DNA of 51,605 bases from Sulfuritalea sp. (GCF_017302275.1 NZ_JAFLDR010000030.1:1-51605); one strand, 5' to 3'. Positions 1 to 9,831 are shown, counted from the stretch's first letter. The notes: generated from the sequence alone by a model not told the origin. Translations and numbers: made by a program.

Positions 1-272
1 GCGGGTTTCGCGGCCGGCGCGGCGGCGGCGGGTGCGGCGGCCGGGGCGGCCTTCTTCACCAGATCCGGGTCGCATTCCTCGATGGCCATCGCCGGGGTCC
101 AGTATCCGGTGCGCCAGCAAAGGCCGGTGCCGCTCTTCGCGACATAGCCGCGTTGGTCGATGGCGTAGCCGACAGTGCCCTTCATGTCGATTCCGGGCGT
201 TTGGGCCAGGACGGCTGTAGAAAGTCCGAGCAGAGTGGCGAGCAGCAGAGAATGTTTGGCGCTAGTGATCAT
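1..272 (-). CDS. OmpA-family outer membrane protein, N-terminal part (3' end outside window)
   Basis: Reading the minus strand from an ATG at 272-270 gives 90 codons that run off the left edge. The translation starts MITSAKHSLLLATLLGLS and has a clear signal peptide ending near AVLAQ. A short conserved-looking segment follows (GYVAKSGTGLCWRTGYWTP, then EECDPDLV), and then an Ala/Pro-rich linker that is still running at base 1. Betaproteobacterial OmpA/MotB-type proteins have this order: signal peptide, short cysteine-bearing N-terminal region, Ala/Pro linker, then the peptidoglycan-binding OmpA domain. The OmpA domain itself is not visible here, so the family call rests on the N-terminal pattern. 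A good Shine-Dalgarno run (AAGGGGGAA on the coding strand) precedes the ATG. The protein would be exported to the periplasm or outer membrane. Confidence 0.7.
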   Translation of the reverse strand, partial: MITSAKHSLLLATLLGLSTAVLAQTPGIDMKGTVGYAIDQRGYVAKSGTGLCWRTGYWTPAMAIEECDPDLVKKAAPAAAPAAAAPAAKP

Positions 273-307
273 TGTTCCCCCTTGTTGGGCTGTTGGTGGC
301 GAGTGCA

Positions 308-335
308 GTGTTATTGACGGAATTCGGCGTTTCAA
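308..335 (-). promoter_or_regulatory. possible sigma-70 promoter for the OmpA-like gene
   Basis: On the minus strand TTGAAA (335-330) is followed after 16 bases by TAACAC (313-308), about 40 bases upstream of the start codon at 272. The -35 match is good and the -10 match is weak. It lies in the 86-base gap after the mtaD-like gene. Confidence 0.3.
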
Positions 336-358
336 TCTTTCCTGAACGCAGCCTAGCG

Positions 359-1702
359 TCAGGTAGTCAGGCGAGTATGCCACAAACCTGCGATATCAAG
401 CAATTCCGACATGTCCACTCGGGCAGGTACGGCGTTGCACATTGCCAACGCGCCGTCGACCCAGGTATGGGTGACCTGCTCCCGGCCCGCGACATATACC
501 AGGTGCGAGGCCGGATCGTAGCAGGGCTGCAGCAGCCATTCGTCGAGCCGCACGGCACACAGGTCGGCGGCCTTGCCGGGAAGCAGGGATCCGACCTTGG
601 CGTCCAGGCCCAGCGCGCGGGCACCGCCCAGCGTCGCTGCGGACAGGACGGCGTGTGCATCGAGCGCCTCGGCATCCTGGCTGGCGCCTTTGGCCAGCAG
701 GGCGGCGTGTCGCATTTCATGGAAGAGGTCGAGGCGGTTGTTGGATGCGGCACCATCGGTGCCCAGCCCGAAATTCAGTCCGCGAGCCTGCATTGCAGCC
801 ACTGGCGGGATCCCGCTACCCAGTTTCATGTTCGATGTCGGGCAGTGCGCAACATGGCATCCCTCGTGCGCCAGCAATTCGATTTCGCCCGGATCGAGGT
901 GCACGGCGTGCACGGCGATCAGTTGCGGACCCAGAATGCCCAGGCGACGCAAGCGCTCGAGGGGCCTGACTCCATGAAGACGAACGCTCTCGTCGATCTC
1001 GTGGCGCGTTTCGTGGACATGGAGATGGATGGGAATTTCCAGCTGCGCGGCTAGGGTTGCAATCTTGTCGAAGGTTTTGTCGGCGACCGTATAGGGGGCG
1101 TGCGGGGCAAGGCTGAAATTGAGCAGCGGCGAGGCGCTGTGCCGGTCGCGCACCGCAAGTCCCTTCGCCAGGTAGTCGTCGGCATCCGCGGCGTAACGGG
1201 TGGGAAACTCGATGGCGATCATGCCGAGAACGGCACGCATGCCGATTTGCTCGGTTGCCGCCGCCGCCGCTTCAGGGAAAAAGTACATGTCGTTGTAGGT
1301 GGTAATGCCACCGCGCAACATCTCGGCACAGGCCAGCAGTGTTCCTGCGCGCACGAATTCCGCGTCGGCATGGCGTGATTCGGCAGGCCAGATCCGCTCG
1401 GACAGCCAGCGCATCAACGGCAAGTCGTCGGCAAAGCCGCGCATGAGGTTCATCGCGGCATGGGTGTGCAGATTGACGAGTCCGGGCAGAAGCACCTGGC
1501 CCGGCAGGTCGATGACCTGGCGCGGCCGAAAGCGCTGCCGGGCATCGACATCGGGGAGCAGGGCGACAATCGAGCCATCCGTGACCGCCAGCGAATGGTC
1601 CGCCAGGGTGAGGCCGGCCGGTTCGATCGGAATGATCCAGGCCGGACGAATCAGGAGATCAACATCCTGGGGCAGGTCTTGCCGCTCGGAAGGGGAATTC
1701 AT
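359..1702 (-). CDS. mtaD: TRZ/ATZ-family amidohydrolase, probable 5-methylthioadenosine/S-adenosylhomocysteine deaminase
   Basis: A 447-residue metal-dependent amidohydrolase. The metal-binding HTH (LVNLHTHAAM), a second histidine group (HLHVHE), a further conserved His (IAVHAVHL) and the Asp motif GTDGAASNN are all present in order, as in cytosine-deaminase-like enzymes that deaminate MTA or SAH, or related aminated purines and triazines. The substrate cannot be fixed from sequence; MTA/SAH deaminase is the usual annotation of this full-length type. The ATG at 1702 is chosen over an in-frame TTG at 1714, because the family start follows closely (QDVDLLIRPAWIIP); neither has a strong ribosome site. 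The gene is divergent from gyrA across about 110 bases. Confidence 0.8.
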   Translation of the reverse strand: MNSPSERQDLPQDVDLLIRPAWIIPIEPAGLTLADHSLAVTDGSIVALLPDVDARQRFRPRQVIDLPGQVLLPGLVNLHTHAAMNLMRGFADDLPLMRWLSERIWPAESRHADAEFVRAGTLLACAEMLRGGITTYNDMYFFPEAAAAATEQIGMRAVLGMIAIEFPTRYAADADDYLAKGLAVRDRHSASPLLNFSLAPHAPYTVADKTFDKIATLAAQLEIPIHLHVHETRHEIDESVRLHGVRPLERLRRLGILGPQLIAVHAVHLDPGEIELLAHEGCHVAHCPTSNMKLGSGIPPVAAMQARGLNFGLGTDGAASNNRLDLFHEMRHAALLAKGASQDAEALDAHAVLSAATLGGARALGLDAKVGSLLPGKAADLCAVRLDEWLLQPCYDPASHLVYVAGREQVTHTWVDGALAMCNAVPARVDMSELLDIAGLWHTRLTT

Positions 1703-1757
1703 TTGGCGATTCAACCAGATTTGAAGCTTCGGAACAACCTGTTCGGCTACCTGCGCA

Positions 1758-1766
1758 TGCTAAAAT
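1758..1766 (+). promoter_or_regulatory. extended -10 promoter candidate for gyrA
   Basis: TGC followed by TAAAAT (1761-1766) forms an extended -10 element about 50 bases upstream of the gyrA start codon. No good -35 is seen. It lies in the divergent mtaD/gyrA gap. Confidence 0.4.
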
Positions 1767-1816
1767 CCCACTCTTTTATGCCATCGCCTGCCGCATGCCG
1801 GCGACGACCCGCCTAA

Positions 1817-4396
1817 ATGACATCGTTCGCCAAAGAAACCCTGCCGATAAGCCTAGAAGAGGAGATGCGTCACTCCTATCTCGATTACGCCATGAGCGTG
1901 ATCGTTGGCCGGGCTCTGCCGGACGTTCGGGATGGGCTGAAACCCGTGCATCGGCGGGTTCTGTTCGCGATGCACGAACTGTCGAACGACTGGAACCGCG
2001 CCTACAAGAAGTCCGCACGCATCGTCGGCGACGTGATCGGTAAATACCATCCGCATGGCGACACGGCGGTCTACGACACCATCGTGCGCATGGCCCAGGA
2101 TTTTTCGCTGCGCTACATGCTGGTCGATGGCCAAGGGAACTTCGGTTCGGTTGATGGCGACAACGCGGCGGCGATGCGCTACACGGAAGTTCGCATGGCG
2201 CGCATCGGCCACGAACTGCTGGTAGATATCGACAAGGAGACCGTCGATTTCGGGCCGAACTACGACGGATCCGAGCAGGAACCCCTGATTCTCCCGGCGC
2301 GTATCCCGAACCTGCTGATCAATGGATCGTCCGGCATCGCGGTCGGCATGGCGACCAACATTCCGCCGCACAATCTCAATGAGGTGGTCGACGCCTGCCA
2401 GGTTCTGCTTGCCAACCCGGACACCACGATCGATCAACTGATCGCCATCATCCCGGCCCCGGACTTCCCCACGGCAGGACTGATTTATGGCGTGTCGGGC
2501 GTGCGCGACGGCTACCTGACCGGGCGCGGCCGCGTGGTGATGCGTGCCCGCACCCACATCGAGGACCTGCCGCGCAATGGCCGCCAGGCCATCGTGGTCG
2601 ACGAACTGCCTTACCAGGTCAACAAGAAGACCCTGCAGGAAAAGATCGCCGAACTGGTGCACGAGAAGAAGATCGAGGGTATCGCCCACATCCAGGACGA
2701 GTCCGACAAATCGGGCATGCGCCTGGTGATCGAACTGAAAAAGGGTGAAGTGCCGGAAGTGGTGCTCAATCACCTCTACAAGCAGACGCAGTTGCAGGAT
2801 ACCTTCGGCATGAACATGGTGGCGCTGGTCGATGGCCGCCCGCGCCTGCTGAACCTCAAGGAAATGCTGCAGTGTTTCCTCGCCCATCGGCGCGAGGTCA
2901 TCACGCGGCGCACGGTGTTCGAACTGCGCAAGGCGCGCGAACGCGGTCACATCCTCGAAGGCCTGGCGGTCGCGCTCTCCAACGTCGATGAAATCATCGC
3001 CCTGATCAAGGCGGCGCAGACCCCGGCGGAAGCCAAGCGTGGCCTGATGGCGCGCACCTGGCGCTCGGCGCTGGTGGAGGACATGCTGGCGCGCGCGTCG
3101 GCCGAGTCCTCTCGACCGGATGGTCTGGGCGCCGAGTTCGGGCTTTCGGCGCAGGGCTACCTCTTGTCGGACGCGCAGGCCCAGGCCATCCTCGAATTGC
3201 GCCTGCAGCGCCTGACCGGGTTGGAGCAGGACAAGATCGTTGCGGAGTACAAGGAGGTGATGGACCAGATCGCCGACCTGCTCGACATCCTCGCCCGTCC
3301 CGAACGCATCACCACCATCATCGGCGAGGAACTCGCCGCGGTGAAGGCGCAGTTCGGCGACGCCCGTCGTTCGGAAATCGTCCTCAGTACCGCCGACATC
3401 AACCTCGAGGACCTCATAGTCCGCGAGGACATGGTGGTCACGCTGTCGCATACCGGTTACATCAAGCGCCAACCGCTGGCGGACTACCGCTCGCAGAAAC
3501 GCGGCGGCCGCGGCAAGCAGGCGGCGGCGATCAAGGACGACGATTTCGTCGACCGCCTGTTCATCGCCAACACCCATGATTACATCCTGTGCTTTTCGAA
3601 TCGCGGCAGGGTTTACTGGCTCAAGGTCTATGAGGCGCCGGAAGGTACCCGCACTTCCCGCGGCAAGCCCATCGTCAACCTGTTCCCGCTGGAAGAGCGC
3701 GAGAAGATCACCGCCATCCTCCCGGTCAAGGAGTTCGACGAAGAGCATTTCGTCTTCATGGCCACCGCCATGGGCACCGTGAAGAAAACGCCGCTGACCA
3801 GTTTCGCCAATCCGCGCAAGGCCGGCATCATTGCCGTCGGCCTCGACGACGGGGATCACCTGATCGGCGTCGCCATAACCAATGGACAACACGACGTGAT
3901 GCTGTTCTCGGATGCCGGCAAGGCCGTGCGCTTCGCCGAGGACGACGTGAGGCCGATGGGCCGCGAAGCGCGCGGCGTGCGCGGCATGATGCTGGAAGAC
4001 GACCAGCAGGTGATATCCATGCTGGTGGCCGACAGCGAGGACTATTCCGTGCTGACCGCCACCGAAAACGGTTTCGGCAAGCGCACGCCGATTGCCGAAT
4101 ACACCCGTCACGGACGAGGCACCAAGGGAATGATCGCGATCCAGACGTCTGAACGCAATGGCAAGGTCGTTGCCGCGGTGCTCGCCGGCCTTGGCGAGAC
4201 ACGCGAGGAGATCATGCTGATTTCCACCGGCGGCGTGCTGATCCGCACCCGCGTGACGGACATCCGGGTCATGAGTCGTTCGACCCAGGGTGTGACGCTG
4301 ATCAATCTCGACGACGGCACCTTCCTGGCCGGCGTCGAAAAAGTCATTGAAACCGACGAAGCTGACGAATCCGAAGAATCCGATACCGAGGAGTAA
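1817..4396 (+). CDS. gyrA: DNA gyrase subunit A
   Basis: An 859-residue type IIA topoisomerase A subunit that, with GyrB, introduces negative supercoils. The catalytic tyrosine lies in [11 protein letters not shown] (Tyr122). The quinolone-resistance region reads [10 protein letters not shown], so residue 83 (E. coli numbering) is Thr rather than Ser, as in wild-type Pseudomonas, and Asp87 is kept. The GyrA box is [10 protein letters not shown], followed by the six-bladed beta-pinwheel C-terminal domain. The tail is strongly acidic ([15 protein letters not shown]), as in other proteobacterial GyrA. The start at 1817 gives [17 protein letters not shown], a typical GyrA N-terminus. The gene is followed after 7 bases by serC, whose ribosome site overlaps the gyrA stop region. 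Confidence 0.97.
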   Translation: MTSFAKETLPISLEEEMRHSYLDYAMSVIVGRALPDVRDGLKPVHRRVLFAMHELSNDWNRAYKKSARIVGDVIGKYHPHGDTAVYDTIVRMAQDFSLRYMLVDGQGNFGSVDGDNAAAMRYTEVRMARIGHELLVDIDKETVDFGPNYDGSEQEPLILPARIPNLLINGSSGIAVGMATNIPPHNLNEVVDACQVLLANPDTTIDQLIAIIPAPDFPTAGLIYGVSGVRDGYLTGRGRVVMRARTHIEDLPRNGRQAIVVDELPYQVNKKTLQEKIAELVHEKKIEGIAHIQDESDKSGMRLVIELKKGEVPEVVLNHLYKQTQLQDTFGMNMVALVDGRPRLLNLKEMLQCFLAHRREVITRRTVFELRKARERGHILEGLAVALSNVDEIIALIKAAQTPAEAKRGLMARTWRSALVEDMLARASAESSRPDGLGAEFGLSAQGYLLSDAQAQAILELRLQRLTGLEQDKIVAEYKEVMDQIADLLDILARPERITTIIGEELAAVKAQFGDARRSEIVLSTADINLEDLIVREDMVVTLSHTGYIKRQPLADYRSQKRGGRGKQAAAIKDDDFVDRLFIANTHDYILCFSNRGRVYWLKVYEAPEGTRTSRGKPIVNLFPLEEREKITAILPVKEFDEEHFVFMATAMGTVKKTPLTSFANPRKAGIIAVGLDDGDHLIGVAITNGQHDVMLFSDAGKAVRFAEDDVRPMGREARGVRGMMLEDDQQVISMLVADSEDYSVLTATENGFGKRTPIAEYTRHGRGTKGMIAIQTSERNGKVVAAVLAGLGETREEIMLISTGGVLIRTRVTDIRVMSRSTQGVTLINLDDGTFLAGVEKVIETDEADESEESDTEE

Positions 4397-4403
4397 ACCC
4401 ACC

Positions 4404-5489
4404 ATGGCACGTATTTTCAATTTCAGCGCAGGACCCGCCGCATTGCCCGAAGCGGTACTCAAGCAGGCGGCCGACGAATTGCTCGACTGGCACGGTAGCG
4501 GCCAGTCAGTCATGGAAATGAGTCATCGCGGCAAGGAATACATGGGCATCCATGCCCAGGCGGAGGCCGACCTGCGCGACTTGCTGGGCATTCCAGCCAA
4601 CTACAAGGTGCTTTTCCTACAAGGTGGCGCGACATTGCAGTTCGAAATGATTCCGATGAACCTGTTTGCCGGCAAGCCGAGCGCGGACTTCGTCCATACC
4701 GGCGAGTGGGCTAAAAAGGCGATCAAGGCCGCCAAGGCCTTCGGCAAGGCGAATATCGTCGCCAGCAGCGAGGATGGCAGCTTTACCTATGCACCGGCGC
4801 AGAAGGACTGGAAGCTGGACAAGGATGCCGCCTACGTGCATTACACCGGCAACGAGACCATCGGCGGCGTGGAGTTCCACTGGACGCCCGAAACCGGCAA
4901 CGTGCCGCTGGTTTGTGACATGTCTTCCAACATCCTGTCGAAGCCGATCGACGTCAGCAAATACGGCCTGATCTACGCCGGTGCGCAAAAGAACATCGGC
5001 CCGGCCGGCCTGACCATAGTCATCATCCGTGACGATTTGATCGGCAAGGGCGTGCCGACGCCGCAAACCATGATGGATTACAAGACGCACGCCGAAAACG
5101 ACTCCATGTACAACACGCCGCCGACCTACGGCATCTACATCGCCGGTCTGGTTTTCCAGTGGCTCAAGCAACAGGGCGGCCTGGCGGCGATCGAAAAGCA
5201 GAACATCGCCAAGGCGAAGATGCTTTACGACTGCATCGACTCGTCGAGTTTCTACAACAATCCGGTGCGCAAGGAAGACCGATCGCGCATGAACGTACCC
5301 TTCACCCTCAAGGATGCCGCGCTCGACGAGGAGTTCCTCAAGGGCGCCAAGGCCAAGGGCATGGTGCAGCTCAAGGGCCATCGTTCCGTCGGCGGCATGC
5401 GCGCATCGATCTACAACGCCATGCCGGTCGCCGGCGTCGCGGCCCTGGTCGAGTACATGAAGGAATTCGAAGCGAGGCATGGCAAATGA
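4404..5489 (+). CDS. serC: phosphoserine aminotransferase
   Basis: A 361-residue PLP enzyme that transaminates 3-phosphohydroxypyruvate to phosphoserine; the same enzyme serves pyridoxal phosphate synthesis. It begins MARIFNFSAGPAALP, the canonical SerC start. The Schiff-base lysine lies in YAGAQKNIGPAG (about residue 196). The C-terminus has the usual HRSVGGMRASIYNAMP. The true start is ATG 4404 with GAGGAG just upstream, not the in-frame TTG at 4347 inside gyrA. The stop overlaps the serA start (ATGA), so the two serine-pathway enzymes are translationally coupled. Confidence 0.97.
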   Translation: MARIFNFSAGPAALPEAVLKQAADELLDWHGSGQSVMEMSHRGKEYMGIHAQAEADLRDLLGIPANYKVLFLQGGATLQFEMIPMNLFAGKPSADFVHTGEWAKKAIKAAKAFGKANIVASSEDGSFTYAPAQKDWKLDKDAAYVHYTGNETIGGVEFHWTPETGNVPLVCDMSSNILSKPIDVSKYGLIYAGAQKNIGPAGLTIVIIRDDLIGKGVPTPQTMMDYKTHAENDSMYNTPPTYGIYIAGLVFQWLKQQGGLAAIEKQNIAKAKMLYDCIDSSSFYNNPVRKEDRSRMNVPFTLKDAALDEEFLKGAKAKGMVQLKGHRSVGGMRASIYNAMPVAGVAALVEYMKEFEARHGK

Positions 5490-6676
5490 GCGCGGCCAAA
5501 CCCATCAGCGTCCTGATCCTCAACCAGATATCCCAGAACGGACTCAAGCGCCTGCCGGCGGAGCGTTATCAGGTCGGCAAGGACATCGCCAGTCCGGACG
5601 CGATCATGGTCCGTTCGGCCGACATGCACAAGATGGACATCCCCGCTTCCGTGCGGGCCATCGGACGCGCCGGCGCCGGCACCAACAACATCCCGGTCAA
5701 GGCCATGTCGGCACGCGGCGTGCCCGTGTTCAACGCCCCCGGCGCCAATGCCAATGCTGTCAAGGAACTCGTGGTGGCGGGCATGCTGCTGGCGGCGCGC
5801 AATATCGGCGGTGCGATGAAGTTTGTCGGTGCGCTCGACGCCGCCGATCCCGACATGGAAAAGAAGGTCGAGGACGGCAAGAAGAACTTCGCCGGCTACG
5901 AACTGGCCGGCCATACGCTCGGTGTCATTGGCCTGGGCAAGATAGGCTGCCTGGTGGCCGACGTGGCGATCAAGTTGGGCATGAACGTGCTCGGCTACGA
6001 TCCCGAGATCACCGTCGACGCCGCCTGGAGCCTGCCGTCGCAGGTGAAGAGGGCCAATAGCGTCGCCGAAGTGCTGAAGAACGCCAATTTCGTTTCCATG
6101 CACGTGCCGCTGGTCGATGCCACGCGCAAGATGATCGGCGCCGACATGCTGGCGCACACAAAGCACGACGCCGTGCTGCTGAATTTCTCGCGCGAAGGCG
6201 TGGTCGACGAGGCGGCGGTACTCGCGGCGCTGGAGTCCAGGAAGCTCGCTTGCTATGTGTGCGACTTCCCGAGCGCGCATGTCAACAAGCATCCGAAAGT
6301 CATTGCGCTGCCGCATCTTGGCGCATCGACCCGCGAGGCGGAAGAGAACTGCGCTGTCATGGTCGCGGACCAGCTGCGCGACTTCATGGAGCACGGCAAC
6401 ATCCAGAACGCGGTGAATTTTCCCAATGTCGCGATGCCGCGCGAGTCGAATTTCCGGCTCGCCGTCGCCAATTCCAACGTGCCCAACATGCTCGGCCAGA
6501 TATCCACGGCAATGGCCAACGCCGGACTGAACATTCACAACATGGTGAACAAGTCGCGCGGCGAAATGGCCTATACGCTGCTCGACGTCGATAGCCAGGT
6601 CAAGCAGGCGGCGATCGATTCGATTGCCGGCATCGAAGGCGTGCTCGCGGTTCGGTATCTGCCCCTGGAGAACTGA
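5486..6676 (+). CDS. serA: D-3-phosphoglycerate dehydrogenase with C-terminal ACT domain
   Basis: A 396-residue NAD-dependent dehydrogenase for the first step of serine synthesis. The nucleotide-binding fold shows GVIGLGKIG and the catalytic Arg lies in LLNFSREGVVDE. The active-site Glu/His region is LPHLGASTREAEEN. A single ACT domain follows (NVPNMLGQISTAMANAGLNI onward), giving the short PGDH form rather than the long 500+ residue form. The ATG at 5486 overlaps the serC stop by four bases; an upstream open frame to 5159 is only antiphase serC sequence. Serine feedback through the ACT domain is plausible but is an inference. Two bases separate its stop from the GTG start of pheA. Confidence 0.95.
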   Translation: MSAAKPISVLILNQISQNGLKRLPAERYQVGKDIASPDAIMVRSADMHKMDIPASVRAIGRAGAGTNNIPVKAMSARGVPVFNAPGANANAVKELVVAGMLLAARNIGGAMKFVGALDAADPDMEKKVEDGKKNFAGYELAGHTLGVIGLGKIGCLVADVAIKLGMNVLGYDPEITVDAAWSLPSQVKRANSVAEVLKNANFVSMHVPLVDATRKMIGADMLAHTKHDAVLLNFSREGVVDEAAVLAALESRKLACYVCDFPSAHVNKHPKVIALPHLGASTREAEENCAVMVADQLRDFMEHGNIQNAVNFPNVAMPRESNFRLAVANSNVPNMLGQISTAMANAGLNIHNMVNKSRGEMAYTLLDVDSQVKQAAIDSIAGIEGVLAVRYLPLEN

Positions 6677-6678
6677 GG

Positions 6679-7761
6679 GTGGCCGATGATTCGCAAGAGC
6701 TGGCAAGCCTGCGCGAAGGCATCGATGCGATCGATGGAGAACTGCTGCGCCTGATCAACGAGCGCGCCAAACTCGCCCATCGCATCGGCGAGATCAAGCA
6801 GGGCAACATCTACCGGCCGGAGCGCGAGGCGCAGGTGCTGCGCCGGGTGGCGGAGCGAAATCCGGGGCCGTTGCCTGCCGTTGCGGCACAGCGCATCGTG
6901 CGCGAAGTCATGTCCGCCTGCCTGGCCCTGGAGCAGCCGCTGACCATCGCTTACCTGGGTCCGGCGGGAACCTATTCCGAATCCGCCGCGCGCAAGCATT
7001 TCGGCGCCGCGCCGATGCTGCAACCCTGCCCAGGGATCGACGACGTGTTCCGCGCCATCGAGTCGGCCAATGCGCATTACGGGGTGGTGCCGATCGAGAA
7101 TTCGACCGAGGGCGCCATCGGTCGCTCGCTCGACCTGCTGCTGTCGTCGCCGCTGCAGATCTGCGGCGAGATCAACTTGCCGATTCACCACAACCTTATG
7201 GGCCAGGGCGAGGTGCTTGCCGGGGTGACGCGCGTCTACTCGCATGCCCAGTCGCTGGCCCAGTGCCATGAATGGCTCAACCGCAACCTGCCGCAGGTAC
7301 CGCGCGTTCCGGTGGCGAGCAACGCCGAGGCAGCCCGCCTGGCCGCGGCGGAAGCCGGTGCGGCCGCGATCGCCGGCGACGCCGCCGCCGAATTGTATGC
7401 GTTGAAAATAGTCGCCGCGAGCATCGAGGACGATCCCAACAACACCACGCGTTTCGTGATCATCGCCGACCACGACGCCGGCGCTTCCGGGGCGGACCGC
7501 ACCTCGCTGGTGTGCTCCGCACAGAACCGGCCGGGCGCGGTCTATCAGCTACTGGCGCCGTTCGCCGACAACGGTGTCTCCATGAGCCGCCTCGAATCGC
7601 GCCCGGCGCGCGGCTTCGGCGGCAGCCGCTGGGAATACGTGTTCTACATCGACATCGAAGGTCATCGCAGCGAGCCCACCGTCGCCCGCGCCCTGGAAGA
7701 ACTGCGCGGGCGGGCGGGCTTCGTCAAGTTGCTGGGCTCCTATCCCAAGGCGGTCTATTAG
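6679..7761 (+). CDS. pheA: bifunctional chorismate mutase/prephenate dehydratase (P-protein)
   Basis: A 360-residue phenylalanine-branch enzyme. An N-terminal AroQ-type chorismate mutase helix bundle (about residues 1-90; LREGIDAIDGELLRLINERA) is followed by a prephenate dehydratase domain (YLGPAGTYSESAARKHFG; NSTEGAIGRSLDLL; NNTTRFVII). A C-terminal ACT domain carries the ESRPARGFGG phenylalanine-binding motif. It starts with GTG at 6679, two bases after the serA stop, as expected within one transcript. All catalytic segments look intact. Confidence 0.96.
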   Translation: MADDSQELASLREGIDAIDGELLRLINERAKLAHRIGEIKQGNIYRPEREAQVLRRVAERNPGPLPAVAAQRIVREVMSACLALEQPLTIAYLGPAGTYSESAARKHFGAAPMLQPCPGIDDVFRAIESANAHYGVVPIENSTEGAIGRSLDLLLSSPLQICGEINLPIHHNLMGQGEVLAGVTRVYSHAQSLAQCHEWLNRNLPQVPRVPVASNAEAARLAAAEAGAAAIAGDAAAELYALKIVAASIEDDPNNTTRFVIIADHDAGASGADRTSLVCSAQNRPGAVYQLLAPFADNGVSMSRLESRPARGFGGSRWEYVFYIDIEGHRSEPTVARALEELRGRAGFVKLLGSYPKAVY

Positions 7762-7773
7762 AAAGGCACACGC

Positions 7774-8862
7774 ATGAGCATTGTTGAGCAGGCACCGTCC
7801 TACGTTCGCGCCATTTCTCCCTACATCCCCGGCAAGCCGATCACTGAACTGGCCCGCCAGATGGGCATCCCGGTGGAGAAGATCGTCAAGCTGGCGTCCA
7901 ACGAGAATCCGCTTGGCATGAGCCCGAAGGCGCGCCAGGCGGTGGAAGCGGCGCTTGCCGGGATCGAACGCTATCCCGACCAGTTCGACCTGATCGCGGC
8001 GATCGCGCAGCGCCATGGCGTGGCCCAGGAACAGGTGGTGCTGGGCAACGGCTCCAACGACGTACTCGACCTGGCCGCCCGCGTCTTCCTCGCTCCGGGC
8101 CGGTCCGCCGTGTTCTCGAAGCATGCCTTCGCCGTCTATCCGCTGGCCTCGATGTCGGCTGGCGCCGAATGCATCGCCGCCGCGGCGAAGAACTACGGCC
8201 ACGATCCGGTCGCCATGCTCGCCGCGATCCGTCCCGATACGCATGTGGTATGGATCGCCAATCCGAACAATCCGACAGGCAACTTCCTGCCGCAGGCCGA
8301 GGTGCGCGCCTTCATCGAGAAGATTCCATCGCACATCTGCGTGGTGCTCGACGAAGCCTATACCGAGTACCTCGCTCCGGCTGATCGTGCCGACACGGTG
8401 GCCTGGATCAAGGATTTCCCCAACCTGCTGGTGGTGCGCACCTTCTCCAAGATCTACGGCCTGGCCGGATTGCGCGTCGGCTACGGCATCGGCCGCCCGG
8501 AGATGATCGACCTGCTGAACCGGGTGCGGCAACCTTTCAACGTGAACAACCTGGCCCTGGCCGGCGCCATCGCCGCGCTCGACGACCACGAGTTCCTCGC
8601 CCGCAGCTATGAATCTAACCGCAACGGCATGGAGCAGATCCTCGCCGGACTCAAGCGCCTCGGGCTGGCCCACATTCCCTCGCACGGCAACTTCGTCACC
8701 TTCGAAGTAGCCGATACCGCAACCGTCAATGGCAAGCTCCTCAAGCAGGGCGTCATCGTGCGTCCGATCGGCGGTTACGGAATGCCGAACCACCTGCGGG
8801 TAACCATCGGCCTCGAAGCCGAGAACGCGCGTTTCCTCGAAGCGCTGGAACAATCGCTCTGA
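7774..8862 (+). CDS. hisC: histidinol-phosphate aminotransferase
   Basis: A 362-residue class-I/II PLP aminotransferase. It shows the substrate-loop region KLASNENPLGMSPKA, WIANPNNPTGNFLP, the aspartate in VVLDEAYTEY and the Schiff-base lysine in RTFSKIYGLAGLRVGYG (about Lys225). Within this aromatic-amino-acid operon this paralogue (often called hisC2) may also serve phenylpyruvate or prephenate transamination; that is inferred from context. Its TGA stop shares one base with the tyrA ATG (TGATG), which suggests coupled translation. Confidence 0.94.
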   Translation: MSIVEQAPSYVRAISPYIPGKPITELARQMGIPVEKIVKLASNENPLGMSPKARQAVEAALAGIERYPDQFDLIAAIAQRHGVAQEQVVLGNGSNDVLDLAARVFLAPGRSAVFSKHAFAVYPLASMSAGAECIAAAAKNYGHDPVAMLAAIRPDTHVVWIANPNNPTGNFLPQAEVRAFIEKIPSHICVVLDEAYTEYLAPADRADTVAWIKDFPNLLVVRTFSKIYGLAGLRVGYGIGRPEMIDLLNRVRQPFNVNNLALAGAIAALDDHEFLARSYESNRNGMEQILAGLKRLGLAHIPSHGNFVTFEVADTATVNGKLLKQGVIVRPIGGYGMPNHLRVTIGLEAENARFLEALEQSL

Positions 8863-9755
8863 TGCCCCAAAGCAAGGTAGTCATCTGCGGCGTCGGGCTG
8901 ATCGGCGGTTCCTTCGCGCTGGCGCTCAAGAAGTCGGCGCTGGCGCTACGGCGCGACTTGCAGGTGGTGGGCATGGGACGCACGCGCGCGCCGCTGGAAC
9001 AGGCGCTGCGGCTGGGCGTGATCGATGCCATCGCGACCGACTGGGCGTCCGCGCTGGACGGTGCCGACCTGGTGTTGCTCGGCATGCCCGTGGGCCAGAT
9101 GCCGGCGGTGATGAGTGCCCTGGCGCCGCACCTGCAGCCGCACACCATCGTCACCGACGGCGGCAGCACCAAGTCCGACGTGGTCGCCGCGGCCCGTGGC
9201 GCATTCGGTGACCGGATCAGGCAATTCGTTCCCGGCCATCCGATCGCCGGCGCCGAAAAAAGCGGCGTGGCGGCCGCCCAGGCGGATCTCTATGTCGGCA
9301 AGCGCGTGGTGCTGACGCCGCTGCCCGAAAACTCGCCCGCCGACGTGCAGGCCGTGCGTGCGGTATGGGAACTGTGCGGCGCGAATGTGTCACAACTCGC
9401 CCCCGACGAACACGACCGTGTTTTCGCGGCGGTCAGCCATTTGCCGCACTTGCTGGCCTTCGCCCTGGTGCACGATTTCGCGCAACGTCCGAACTCCGAC
9501 CAGCTCTTCGGTTTCGCCGCCGGCGGCTTTCGCGATTTCACTCGTATCGCCAGCAGCCACCCGGAAATGTGGCGCGACATCTGTGTCGCCAACCGCCATG
9601 CATTGCTGGCAGAACTCGACGCCTACATGATCGAACTGATGCGCACCCGGGTGATGCTCGCCGGTGCCAACGCGCAGGGCCTCGAGGCAATGTTCAGCAC
9701 CGCCCGCGAACGGCGCGACGCCTGGCTGGATTCCCTGTTGCCGCCGGGCGAGTAG
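8862..9755 (+). CDS. tyrA: prephenate dehydrogenase
   Basis: A 297-residue NAD(P)-dependent enzyme converting prephenate to 4-hydroxyphenylpyruvate (arogenate is possible). The dinucleotide fold begins at once (VVICGVGLIGGSFALAL). GHPIAGAEKSG and the catalytic-histidine segment FAAVSHLPHLLAFAL are present. It is a stand-alone TyrA without chorismate mutase or ACT domains. A copy of the dispersed 24-bp motif lies at 8930-8953 inside the nucleotide-binding domain, where it encodes KSALALRR. In related genomes aroA follows directly; here an accessory island intervenes. Confidence 0.95.
   Translation: MPQSKVVICGVGLIGGSFALALKKSALALRRDLQVVGMGRTRAPLEQALRLGVIDAIATDWASALDGADLVLLGMPVGQMPAVMSALAPHLQPHTIVTDGGSTKSDVVAAARGAFGDRIRQFVPGHPIAGAEKSGVAAAQADLYVGKRVVLTPLPENSPADVQAVRAVWELCGANVSQLAPDEHDRVFAAVSHLPHLLAFALVHDFAQRPNSDQLFGFAAGGFRDFTRIASSHPEMWRDICVANRHALLAELDAYMIELMRTRVMLAGANAQGLEAMFSTARERRDAWLDSLLPPGE
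8930..8953 (+). repeat. dispersed 24-bp motif, copy in tyrA
   Basis: Reads GAAGTCGGCGCTGGCG, then CT, then ACGGCG: one mismatch from the consensus (AAAGTCGGCGCTGGCG, NN, ACGGCG). It is sense to the gene. Confidence 0.85.
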
Positions 9756-9831
9756 CAGGGCTATCATCTTGTCTGGCATAAGCTTGGCAGCCAGCAATGC
9801 CCGCAGTGTCACGAGATTGGAGGGCTAAACA

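Noticed and set aside
272-1054. 260-codon plus-strand frame over the amidohydrolase
   Set aside because: Antisense to a gene with complete metal-binding motifs.
2047-2075. Half-match to the dispersed word in gyrA (TGGCGACACGGCG), and similar ones in the ankyrin gene near 44891
   Set aside because: Only the GGCGNNACGGCG part matches and it follows from coding HGDTA; the AAAGTCGGCG half is absent.
1853-4513. 886-codon open frame antisense to gyrA
   Set aside because: A mirror of strongly GC-biased gyrA codons; the product is His/Arg/Asp-rich with no known domain, and gyrA is certain.
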